Below, piece by piece: positions 54,852-64,000 of a DNA stretch of 64,000 nt. Below the pieces are notes generated by a model, which saw only the letters and a list, made by a program, of their open reading frames with translations, ran no database searches and had not been told where the DNA came from. Location of the stretch: NCBI GenBank assembly GCA_020746835.1, contig JAGPNK010000014.1:310001-374000 (forward strand), given 5' to 3'. The DNA comes from Stachybotrys elegans (lineage: Eukaryota > Ascomycota > Sordariomycetes > Hypocreales > Stachybotryaceae). The position numbers and the translations under genes were made by a program. Numbering within the stretch: position 1 is the first letter of the stretch; every line of letters begins with the position of its first letter.

Positions 54852-56990
54852 ATGAGTAGCGGCCCTCCGCTAGAGGGGCCATGGCAGCTTGCAGCCTTCC
54901 CAGATGGTTATGAAGATGTTTCTCGTCCTCCCCCAGGCGCCGAACCCCTTGATTTCGGGTGGTACAACCGCGGCCCTGCCTCCCACGTGCAAAGCAACAA
55001 CCACGTTACCCTCCGTAGCCAGTGCGGTGCCTGCGGGCTTCTATTCACCATAGGAGAGGATGTCACTGCCCGTAAGTCACGCCTTTTCCCAGCTACACGC
55101 CCGCCCATATATATATATATATGTGTGTGTGTGTATATATCAGGGGCTGACCTCCTTGCCCAGTCATCTGCACTCGTGCAGCCAGCAGGAGCCTTGCCGT
55201 CAAGATCCCCTTCCCCGACGTCAGAAGGGAAGTCAGCGACGGCCAGAGGAGGTTCTGCCGAGTGTACGAATGCATAGACTGCGAGTTCTCTCCCGAGTCG
55301 GCGACGGTCCACACCCGCTGCTACAACTTCTACATGAAGCACGCCACGGCCGCCGACAAGCAGAGGCGCCTCTACATCTACGCCTGCTGCGTCAGCCCCT
55401 GGCCTCGCTGCCCGCCCCTCGAGCTCAAGCCCCGGTTCAACCAGGACCGCGTCGGCCAGCTCACCAGGCAGATGTGCTTCGAGCGCGTGCCCGAGATTGC
55501 CACGCTGCCGGGCGAGATCTCCGACATGATTGTCAGCGAGTCCGAGACGGACGAGCTCAGGAGCATGGCTGCTGTGCTCGACGTCATCGACTTCATCGAC
55601 AAGGCCCCCGAAAACACCATGCTCGCCGTGCCTCTTCGCGAGATCGTCTCCTGGGTCCGGAGGAGCGATCCCATCACCGGTCCGCCCGCCAGTCCCTATG
55701 ACATGCGCCTCACCATTGACTCCAAGGGTATCCTGGGCATTGACAGGAAAATGCCCGACGATCCCCCGTTCATCGTCCGTGATGATCACTACGCCTATGC
55801 CCATTACAGGGTCCCACCACTCATGGCTGGCCACCCCGGTGTCATGGCCTACTTTATGGTCAGTCCCTTCCTACATACAAACACATTCATTGTATACAAA
55901 TGTATTGATGGCATCGCAGTTTGGCATGTGCCGCCTCGTCTCGAGGAACGTCATCTTCCAGCCCTGGGATATCCCAACACACCTCTCCATCCCCATCCTC
56001 GACCACAGCCCAGACTACTGGACCCTCCATCTCCCCTACCAAGTATACGAAGAGCTTTACATGCACAGGGTCGCCACCATCCAGCTCGGCGCCGTCACCG
56101 GCATCACCTTCTTCTACCGCGACAACCAGACCATCGGCATCCACGGCCACACCGCCTCGTCGCCCACCGCCGTCGACACCTACAGGAAGCTCAGGCCCAT
56201 CGAACGCGCCACCTGCGTCTGGGTCTACGTCCCGCTTCCCCATGCCGACACCATCACGGCGTTTGGTGTACGCGCCAATCCTGACAACGTACGGGAGTTG
56301 AAGCCAAACTATAGGCCCTGCTACCTGGTATGTCCTCCTCGGCACCTTGCCCCTGACCAGCCAAGCAAGCTAACTTGCCAGATGCGCACAACCCTCATGG
56401 GCGACTTCACCTTTGGGCCCTACAATTTCCCTCCCTTTCACCAGGAAGTCGTCCTCTCCGCCAGCCGTGACAGCACATTGATCCATACCGTGTCCAAGCT
56501 CTCCACCCGTCGCCCACTCGTGACCCTCAGCACCGTCCTCGGTCTGAACCCCTTCCACCTCCTAGACACAAGTGACTACACCTTTGCACAGCCAACCACC
56601 AAGTCCCCCATCCCCTCGGCCTGCTACTCCAGGGCCTCTCTGGAAGACGTCGCTCGCGTGCATGTCTTTCGTGGTCCCCTCCCCGACCGCCTGCTTCGCG
56701 GCCTCCTCTTCGAGTACCACAACGGCGGCCAGCGCGCCGTCGGAGAGTGTCGTCTCGGCCATGTCGCAGCAGAGGTGTGCTCGGATCTGGCTTCCTTGGG
56801 CTTCACCTCGGCCAGGCGGATGGATGTTGCTGCTGGAAAGTTTTACAAGGGCGTCGTAGCCTCGACTGCGCTGCCTCGACTGGAGCCGGGCGAGAGAGAC
56901 CCGGATCCGATGTGGGATCGTTGCACCGGCGGCCATACTGTGGAAATGTGGTTTTCTGACAAGGAGGCTGTTTTGATTGTGTTAAGGTAG
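54852..56990 (+). CDS. Hypothetical protein with Cys-rich N-terminal region
   Basis: Four exons (54852-55071, 55164-55858, 55920-56327, 56382-56990) give about 643 residues; every junction keeps frame. The N-terminal 150 residues hold pairs of cysteines (SQCGACGLLF; CRVYECIDCEF; RCYNFY; YACCV) that could bind zinc. The rest has mixed alpha/beta composition without a motif I recognise (PPFIVRDDHYAYAHY; FGMCRLVSRNVIFQPWD). The first intron (92 bp) contains an AT/GT microsatellite. It looks like a member of a lineage-specific fungal family; function unknown. The gene is intact and GC-rich like its left neighbour, and in the same orientation. Confidence 0.75.
55108..55141. repeat. AT/GT dinucleotide microsatellite in intron
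   Basis: Alternating (at)n, (gt)n and (at)n lie inside the 55072-55163 intron. Confidence 0.85.
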
Positions 56991-58141
56991 CTTCATCATA
57001 CTGTTACGATCTACAAGTATTGCAATTGATCTCTTGTTATTACCATTTCTCATGTTCACGTAAACCAGGTAGGCCACGCTGAAGCTGTCCATTGTTGTTC
57101 CACTGCAATACTTCACCTCCATAGGTGAGCAGTGCCAACAGATTCCCGAAGGCCCATGGTGTCATGCACATGGCCACACACGTCGTCGACGTCACCATCC
57201 AGAATCAAGTGCCCATACTCGTCGCGCCATTATTGGGCATCAAATGGCAAGCACAGTGCCCAGCCAACATCGATAAATGCGTATACCTGCACTGTGACCG
57301 GTGAGTGTTGACAGCGTCGCATCGAGGGAACCCCGCGGCCATGGCGCAGCCCTCTACACCACTCTTCCCATCCCCTGCTGCCAATGCCATGATAAAGCTC
57401 TGAGGCCTGATTGGCGAATGCATGCTGCACGCCCATATCACCCGGTCAGGGCGCTGATGCACCCAAACGACGATGCCAAGGGGGGTTGCATCCCCCGCTT
57501 TGACTTGCATAGCTGCAGGACTTGGTGAATGCGTTTCGAATGTATATCGGTTGTATCGGCCCGGTTGAGCTCCTGGTCTGCACCTCAGACACATAGAGAG
57601 GCTGCGTTGCTCGCCGGGCCGGCGGAAATGCATCCAGGATTGACGGTAAATGGATTCGGCAGTTGTCCTTGCACTGTCGGGTGAGAGTCATGCGACCATT
57701 TCGAGAAAGTAACGTTGGTTGCATGAAGAAAAAGCAATTACAATTTGCTACCTTGGTATCTTGGTAAACCCTAAACAGATAAACGCCTGTGCCGTCCATG
57801 AGGCATGCTTTACCAAATGAATTCCCTTCCGTCACTCCAGTAGATGCCTCGTACACATTAGAACCCAAACCAACACCGTAGTATGCAACATATAAAGGAA
57901 CATCGGCGAGGAAACTCCTCAGCCTGTAAACAAGTGCGCTGCGTAATGGAGAATGAGCCAGGCTGGTTAAACCAGTCAATGTGGAGGCTCGGGATCATCT
58001 TTGCTCTGCAAGTTACCCAGAACTCTTCTCTACCCCGACGAGCCTGGGTATAGGCCGAGCTTAGGAGGGGCATATATACAAAACGGAGGAGCCGTGTCCT
58101 AGAGCTTTGTAGCATTACTGTTCAACGATCACAACCCTTCC
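56991..58141. other. Intergenic, nothing certain
   Basis: Minus-strand frames such as 57979-57446 have no recognised motif and weak coding character; I do not call them genes. Confidence 0.4.
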
Positions 58142-58830
58142 CTATTCCGAAGAGTCCGAGTATAGGCTGATATGTGATCGCTGGACAGTAATGCTGTAAG
58201 CCTTTGGGATTTGGCTCCTTCGTTTCGCATGCATGACTCTCCTGGGTCGCTTCAGCACAGGGAGAGCATACTCCTGCACCATGTCCTCATCGCGTCGTCG
58301 CTTGAGGCTCGCATCGGCGGGTTTGTCTTTCCGCAAGGCTGTCGGGTGGTGTCGCTTCGAGGCCTTCTTGGCCTGGCGCCGATCAATCTCATAATCTTCT
58401 ATTTCGCCTTTCCGGCCGGCCAACAGCCAGCGGGCGTAGGCTTCGAACGACCAAGGGCGGTGGCGAGCATCTTCCTCGCTGTCACTTGAGGAGAAGTCGG
58501 AGAAGTAGGAAAATTGCCTTGTGCCTGGTTGCCACGGCGTTGAGTCGCTTTCTTGGAGGTTCCTGTCCTGCCATTTGCTCAACTTCTCCTGGAGTTGCTG
58601 GACGAACAAGGGATCGGGCCCGGCGATGCTGGAGGAGAGGATGGGCGTCGGAGGTGCGGTGACGAGTTCAGAGCCGTTCGTGGCGACGGGATCGGGCAAG
58701 GGCTGCACATGTCGGTTAGTTATCTGCCTGCTGGCCATCGGTCGAAGGAAAGGCTTGTTACCCCATGTCTCTTCTCGTAGCCGTCTGCCAGAAACTTCCG
58801 CCAGGACTCGGGTCGGCCATACACAGCCAT
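58142..58830 (-). CDS. Hypothetical basic protein, two exons
   Basis: Exon 1 (58830-58762, MAVYGRPESWRKFLADGYEK) joins exon 2 (58702-58142) over a 59-bp intron, giving about 209 residues. The N-terminus and the segment FVQQLQEKLSKWQDRN are helical. An acidic Ser/Asp stretch (DFSSSDSEED) is followed by a WSFEAYARWLLAGRKGE motif and then a Lys/Arg-rich tail with nuclear-localisation-like runs (KRRRDED, KRPRR). No function is recognised. Confidence 0.6.
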
Positions 58831-59496
58831 TTAAGCAGCAGAGTGAGTATTCGCCGGCTAGAGAGTCGATGATTTATGGTGTAGCGTCGAGGTAAGTGCA
58901 CATCGTGGTGATGGATGACTCCCAACAAGGCGTGTGGCGTCGGACCGCCATCATCGCTGGCCGGAGATGGCGAAATGTTGTCCCGCGCTTCATTTTGGCG
59001 CTGATTGGCTGCACTGACCATGAGGCCGGCGATGTGCACGGTTTTGATGGTTGTCCGGAGGGATGAAAAGGTTGAAAGAGGAATAGCGTCATCCTAATTG
59101 GGACACTGAGTCACGTGTGACCATGTGACACAGCCAAGTTGCGTTTTACGGACCAAAGCCAAAGAAAGCCAACGGTAGGAATGTGAGTTGGAAAAAGATT
59201 TAAAAAATTTAGTAAATAAAATAAAGAAGAGGAAGAAGAGAAGAAGAAGACGAAGACGAAGATGAAGACGACAACGACGACCACGACGAACAAGAAGACG
59301 AAGCAGACGAGTCAAACGGATAGCAGCGACGGCCACCAGTGAGGATATCACGTGACAACATGCAGGTCAATGGGAGTCGATCGACTGAGGTCGATTTGTG
59401 TGTATGCACATTGACGGGCGACGGTTGACATCGGTCGACCGGCGTCGACAGTAGAATAGGCTAGTATATATATAAGCGAGCACTGTAAGTCCCGTT
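58831..59496. other. Intergenic with purine-rich stretch
   Basis: A gaagaagacgaag repeat near 59225-59310 produces low-complexity frames; no gene was supported. A tatatataag box lies at 59464-59476, about 25 bp before the next start codon. Confidence 0.5.
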
Positions 59497-61302
59497 ATGG
59501 ATCCAGGCAGTCAAAGCACCCTCGGCACCAACGAGGATGCGCCAGGGCAAGAAGAAGAGGACGCCGGCCCCGTCCTCGCAACTATGACCCTGACCCCCGA
59601 CAACGCCGAGGCCAAGCTCGCATTCAACGAGGTCGCAGAGTGGCTCAACAAACAGCACGCCCGCGACGAGGCCCAGACCCACGCGAGCAAGTTCATGTGG
59701 GTGGCCTCGCAACAGACGAGCGATTCGGAGGTCACGAGGCTGCTTCGCGGCTTCGTCGCCACAGACTCGTCGTCGTCGGCGTCTCCCCCGGCAAGCCCCT
59801 CACAGTCGCAGACCAACTTGCTAGATGAGGCAGAGGCCGATCCAGAGGCTGAGCCGGGGACGGAGATATGGACAGGGCTGTATCACATCACCCTCAGCGA
59901 GCCCCCTCGCCAGCCCTTGCGAGGCTGGGTCTCGGGGTCTGCCAAGATAGACGGCAACCTCAACGACCTCGTGCTATGCATGCCGAGTTCAGCCTCTTTC
60001 AGCCGGCACAAGGTCCGCCGCCACCAAGCCGTCTTCCAGATTCACAGCACCGGCCGCATGAGTATACAGACCATGTCGGACCGCTCAGACACCTACATCA
60101 ACGGTAACCGCATACTCCGAACGCCGCACGTCCTCAACGAGCCCGCAAGCATTGTCACCTTCGGCTCCCTCCGCTACCGCCTCGAGTACTCGCATTTCGC
60201 CCAGACGGAGGCTTACAAGGCCCATCTGCAAACCTATCTCCAGGAGACTCTCGGGAGCACGGCGGACCCCCAGCTGCTATCCTTGACCCCTACGCCGTCC
60301 GACCTCACGGCCATCAAGATCGGTCAGTGGAAGGTTACCACGGGCACCGTCGGGTCCGGCGCCATGGGCAGAGTGAGTATCGCCATGAACGACGCCGGCA
60401 AAGTCGTGGCCCTGAAGCGGGTGTCGGTCGGGAGGCAGCGGTCCTCCATCAGGACTCTCCAGCGCAAGCTGGAAACACTCACCCGGCTAGTCAAAGAGAA
60501 CAACGAGCATCGCCTCCTCCAACTGCTCGAGGTCATAACGGACGATGCCTGGGGCGCCAACCCGGCCGCCGACGTCTGGTTCGTCCTTGAGCCTGCCGTC
60601 GCCGACACCCTGGCCAGCCTAGCCGTGAGAGGCATCTTCAGCGCCGGGCACGACAGGTTCAACATCATCGCGCGGGTCCTCGTCGACGTGCTCGAGGCCG
60701 TCGCCTTCCTCCACCGTCACTCCTGGTTCCACAGCGACCTCAAGCCAGAGAACATTGGCATCCGTAGATGGGGCCGCAACGCCCAGTCCGTCGTCCTGCT
60801 GGACCTCGACGGCGCGCAGGCGTGTCCGCCCGCCGGCCAGCGCATACCGCCCAGCCCCGGGACTGGCGGCACGGTCGGGTACCTGTCGCCAGAGCGGGAG
60901 ATGACGGGCTACAATGAGACGAGCGACGTGTGGAGCGTCGGCGTCATGGCCCTGTGGATGATACACGGCCGCCAGCCCTGGAGAACCAGCGTCAACCCCT
61001 GGCGGCCGGGTCCTCAGTATGCTCGGGAGCAGCCGCACTTTCTAGGTAGATACAAGGAAGCCATCGACAGCACAGAGGAGCTGGGCAATCGAGGTAGGAA
61101 AGCAGCATCCACCCAAATCCCAGGAGTTGACGCGCACGCTGAGCCACTTGATGTAGGACTAAGACATGCGGTTCTCGGCATGATTCGTCACCCCTATGCT
61201 GAGCAGTCTAATCAGCGCAGGCCACGATTCTCCGCTTCCGAGGCATTGAGATACTTATCTGGCGATGACTCCCAGACAGCAAAGAGGGCGAAACGAGAAT
61301 GA
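59497..61302 (+). CDS. FHA-domain serine/threonine protein kinase
   Basis: A single exon of 601 residues. An acidic N-terminus is followed by an FHA-like domain (~125-240) with the core VRRHQAVFQIHSTGR and the TYINGNRI strand typical of FHA folds. The kinase domain (~275-560) has GSGAMGRV, VVALKRV, HSDLKPENI (HRD with Ser for Arg), DLDGAQ in place of DFG, YLSPERE and DVWSVGVMALWMIHG. The combination resembles Rad53/Cds1/Dun1-type checkpoint kinases and Meiotic kinase Mek1 in layout, but the catalytic motifs are too divergent to call an orthologue. The lack of introns and the altered HRD/DFG suggest a lineage-specific copy. The catalytic Asp and metal-binding Asp remain, so activity is possible. 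Confidence 0.85.
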   Translation: MDPGSQSTLGTNEDAPGQEEEDAGPVLATMTLTPDNAEAKLAFNEVAEWLNKQHARDEAQTHASKFMWVASQQTSDSEVTRLLRGFVATDSSSSASPPASPSQSQTNLLDEAEADPEAEPGTEIWTGLYHITLSEPPRQPLRGWVSGSAKIDGNLNDLVLCMPSSASFSRHKVRRHQAVFQIHSTGRMSIQTMSDRSDTYINGNRILRTPHVLNEPASIVTFGSLRYRLEYSHFAQTEAYKAHLQTYLQETLGSTADPQLLSLTPTPSDLTAIKIGQWKVTTGTVGSGAMGRVSIAMNDAGKVVALKRVSVGRQRSSIRTLQRKLETLTRLVKENNEHRLLQLLEVITDDAWGANPAADVWFVLEPAVADTLASLAVRGIFSAGHDRFNIIARVLVDVLEAVAFLHRHSWFHSDLKPENIGIRRWGRNAQSVVLLDLDGAQACPPAGQRIPPSPGTGGTVGYLSPEREMTGYNETSDVWSVGVMALWMIHGRQPWRTSVNPWRPGPQYAREQPHFLGRYKEAIDSTEELGNRGRKAASTQIPGVDAHAEPLDVGLRHAVLGMIRHPYAEQSNQRRPRFSASEALRYLSGDDSQTAKRAKRE

Positions 61303-61340
61303 GGGCCGTGATATCGTAGTAAAGACTCTATACTGTGGGA

Positions 61341-61600
61341 CTGCTGTTTGCCCCCTCTGACGATAAAGACAATATTAAATCAATAGATAACAATTGGCAA
61401 GAAAATTCGGTTGAGAAAAGCTTGAGGCTTGTGGCTGTAGCGATGTGTCAAGGCTTTCCCCAGCCATACTACAATTGCTCGGGAACAAGGTTGCCTGTGG
61501 CCAGCCGGAGAACGCCACGATGCAGAAGGAAGGCTAGGCTCCAGGGCTGCCAAAAAGCTTGTTCCTACAACCCACGGCTACAAAAAGCCCTTGACCCCCT
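61341..61600 (+). repeat. Dispersed repeat, second copy of the 28.6-kb sequence
   Basis: The frame LFAPSDDKDNIKSIDNNW with the following VEKSLRLVAVA matches the minus strand at 28705-28612. The nucleotide match covers at least 90 bp with few differences. Confidence 0.75.
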
Positions 61601-61806
61601 GGCTCGAGAGAGAAGAATTCCTGCTCACTATCCATCTCCGAACCCTCGGCCAAGATGTCTTCCAACAACAACAACAACAACACCACTACCACCAACGCGA
61701 CTGCGCAAGCAGCAGCAGCCCTGGCTATCTAACTCTCCGTTGCATGCCTCTCTCTTTCTCTTCCTTCCATCTACACCCACCAAAATCTTTGTCTCCCACA
61801 ACACTT

Positions 61807-63070
61807 GATGGATAATACCAACGAAAACGCCGGGGGCGGCACGACCCCCCCAGAGCAGAACGACACATTACATACCAGCAACTCAATGAACAATACAACC
61901 CAAGACGCCAGGGGCGGCCCGAACAGGGGCAGCAGCAGCCCCAGGCCGGAAACGGCCAAGCAGTGTTGCTAACGGTCTGTATCGATAGAAGCCGGCGTTC
62001 GAGCCATTCGAACGCCTGTCGGATCACCCTGATCCAGATCATCGGAAAACAAGGGCGGGAAGAGGGAATCCTCTTCTAAGGAGACAAGATGCCAACGATG
62101 CATTACATACCAGCAACTCAATGAACAATACCAACGAAGACGCCGGGGCGGTACGACCCCCCAAGAACAGCCTGCCGAGGCCGCACACGGCCAGGCTGCA
62201 CAAGTGAGTCCACCTGTCCCGAGAGGCCTCGACCCATCGAGGAACAGTGTTGCTGACGGTGATAGACCGGGGCTTTCGAGCCCTTCGAGAGACGGCCGGA
62301 CAGTCCGGACCCCGAGCCCCCCCGGAACCAGAGGGGCAAAAAGGTCAACAGGACCCAAGCTTTATGAGAAGCGGAGTAGCAGAAGGGGGAGGAACGCCTA
62401 GCTCTCGGAGCTGAAGCCCTTTGGCCAGCAGGTCAAGGGGATCCGCGAGACCAAGCGATGGGACTTGCCGCAGGAGCCTTCGCTTGGTTATTTGTGTCGG
62501 GTTTTTTTTCGAATTGATCACTTTTGCTGCCTATCGGAAACACACCCACGAAGGCAAACAATGGCCCGCTCGGCCACAAAGGTACGAAGACCCTCGACCA
62601 GACCCTGCAACACGTTGCTGACTCTGTCCACTAGAAGAAGACATCCACTACTAGTGATGGTCTAAAAAAGAAAGAAATCTCACATTTCCATTATATACTA
62701 GACAATCTCGCCTCTCTCTTTCTCTTCCTTCCATCCACACACTACGCAATTCGCTCTCCATCGCCGACGTTCAATGAACAACCCGAACGAAGACGCCGGG
62801 GGCGGCACGACCCCCCAAGATCAGCCCGAGGCCGCACAGGCCCAGGCTGCTGACACACAAGTGAGTCCACCCGTCCCGAGAGGCCTTCGAGGAGCAGTGT
62901 CGCTGACGGTCTGTATCGATAGACCAAGCCATTCGAGCCTTTTTGAAAGGCTCCCCGACCATCTAGATCCCCCTAACCGGAAAACAAAGGGGAGGAAGAG
63001 GGAATTCTCTTCCAAAGGCGACCAGGTGACTCTGGCGCAAAGCGATAGCTGTGTATTGGAGCCAGGCTGA
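61807..63070 (+). repeat. Diverged tandem array of a two-exon gene fragment
   Basis: Four related starts lie at 61807 (MDNTNENAGGGTTPP), 61886 (MNNTTQDARGG), 62121 (MNNTNEDAGA) and 62774 (MNNPNEDAGGGTTPQ). Three of the units continue into a matching FEPFER...DHPDP-like segment with a cggtctgtatcgatag junction. The upstream ctctctctttctcttccttccat leader also recurs (61748, 62713). Copies have different indels and stops. Confidence 0.7.
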
Positions 63071-63393
63071 CAATACCGGCTGGATAAGGGAAAAGAATTA
63101 TTTCTTGACAATAAATAAAGAAAGCTGATAATCGGCTCAAATAAATGAGTTGACTATCGTCATGACTATACAAAGCTTCTATTAATCGGACAGCCAAGTC
63201 GCAGGATGTTGACGGTGGAAAGTCGGTTGTTTTCTATTTTAGCTTGGATTTTGTTCCTACTGCCAGCTCTAGCGGCTACTCTGTATCTTTACTGATAGGC
63301 AGGCGGGCATTCCGGAATACATTCACCAGCTCATCATATGGGTGTAAAATTCGTAAATCGTGGGTATCATATTGGGTATCGATATTTTCGGCC

Positions 63394-64000
63394 TCATCTC
63401 ACCGTAATGCCTTCCTTCGTTTCCAAGCGAGCACTCTTCCTCAGATGCGACTTCTTCAGCCGCACGCGCTGTCGCTTTGAAGCCTGCATTGCCCGCTTCC
63501 CCTGACTTACAGCAGCTCTCCTGTCGCGGCCATATATCCCTGATGTGCGGGCAGCCCGCCCCTCCGTTGTCTCCTCATCAGGAGGCTCGGCCACCGTGAT
63601 GCTATGTACAGATGGCTCGGCCACCGTAATGGTGTGCACAGATGGCTCTGCTGCCGTCATGGGACGTACGGATGGCCCCGCTACCGTGATAGTATCACTG
63701 CAAGGAGTCACTCCTGCTGCTGTGCTGTCTTCGTTCTTGTCAACTGTGCCGGAGCCCCCCATGGGTTGCGACGAGCGGCGTGGCCTGTCACCCCGCTGGC
63801 GTTTGCTGCCCTGAGGTTCCTCGTCTGCGTTCCTCACAGGGCTTCTTCTCTTGGCGCTTCTTGGATGTTGGGGCGAGATTGCAGGAGAAGGCACTCCTGC
63901 CGTCGAGACAAGGTCGTCAGGGATGGAGGAGAGCCTTGTCGTCGGCACTGTGTCGGACCTTGGAGACCCTGTGTTCTCGGTGGTGGGCAGAGGCTGTTCC
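63394..64000 (-). CDS. Hypothetical Arg/Ser-rich protein with short tandem repeats; 5' partial
   Basis: The minus-strand frame is open to the window edge, so the start is outside. The visible ~200 residues contain basic stretches (AKRRSPVRNADEE; SKRQRGDRPRRS) and a block of about 10-residue repeats around TITVAEPSVH (encoded near 63580-63690). The C-terminus is Lys/Arg-rich (SKRQRVRLKKSHLRKSARL). No domain was recognised; it may be a nuclear or DNA-associated protein, but this is only from composition. Confidence 0.55.
   Translation of the reverse strand, partial: EQPLPTTENTGSPRSDTVPTTRLSSIPDDLVSTAGVPSPAISPQHPRSAKRRSPVRNADEEPQGSKRQRGDRPRRSSQPMGGSGTVDKNEDSTAAGVTPCSDTITVAGPSVRPMTAAEPSVHTITVAEPSVHSITVAEPPDEETTEGRAARTSGIYGRDRRAAVSQGKRAMQASKRQRVRLKKSHLRKSARLETKEGITVR
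63580..63690. repeat. 30-bp coding minisatellite
   Basis: Three to four 30-bp units starting gatggctcggccaccgt (plus strand) are diverged by a few bases each; they encode the ITVAEPSVH repeats of the gene on the minus strand. Confidence 0.8.

Larger units (their letters stand above)
61303..63393. other. Repeat-rich region without an intact gene
   Basis: It contains a copy of the sequence near 28.6 kb (61341-61600) and three to four diverged tandem copies of a small gene fragment (61807-63070). It may include short real genes, but frames are broken. Confidence 0.55.

Noticed and set aside
57205..57979. Minus-strand frames of 142-177 codons
   Set aside because: Weak coding character, no motif, mutually overlapping; not enough to call a gene.

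Overview
The window is genomic DNA from a filamentous ascomycete (Pezizomycotina; a Hypocreales-like genome would fit, but that is a guess). The evidence is short GT-AG introns of about 49-92 bp that restore long reading frames, two Zn2Cys6 regulators, a non-reducing polyketide synthase, SRPK-like and FHA kinases, a velvet-domain protein, and a transposon block altered by CpA-to-TpA (RIP-type) mutation. No rRNA, tRNA or CRISPR array was recognised.

Region 1 (1-23.7 kb) is most of a biosynthetic cluster, probably for an aromatic meroterpenoid. It holds the 3' end of a PKS (end of PT, one ACP, thioesterase), an unknown gene, an SRPK-like kinase, a UbiA prenyltransferase, two Zn2Cys6 regulators, and two paralogous proteins of about 745 residues in which an FAD monooxygenase is fused to a multi-helix membrane domain. 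Between the two fusions lie a decayed P450 and a third, salicylate-hydroxylase-type FAD monooxygenase. The logic would be: the PKS makes an aromatic acid, UbiA prenylates it, FMOs epoxidise or hydroxylate, and cyclisation follows. No stand-alone Pyr4-type cyclase is visible, so the fused membrane domains are candidates.

Region 2 (23.7-34.1 kb) is patchy accessory DNA. It has two broken PD-(D/E)XK nuclease-like genes, a metallophosphoesterase, a velvet-domain gene, several unknown genes, and two displaced copies of the 3' end of the second FMO fusion.

Region 3 (34.26-42.06 kb) is a nested transposon. A 7.5-kb LTR retrotransposon (two 350-bp LTRs, 5-bp target duplication, minus orientation, heavily RIP-mutated) sits inside a small element with 28-bp terminal inverted repeats and TA flanks.

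Region 4 (42.1-64 kb) is more gene-like: a Ser/Thr kinase, a multi-exon Mei2/Csx1-like RRM protein, unknown proteins, and an FHA-kinase. A diverged tandem repeat family follows (61.8-63.1 kb), and a protein with a 30-bp minisatellite runs off the right edge.

Several otherwise good genes carry a single-base frameshift inside a homopolymer run. Assembly error should be excluded before these are called pseudogenes.
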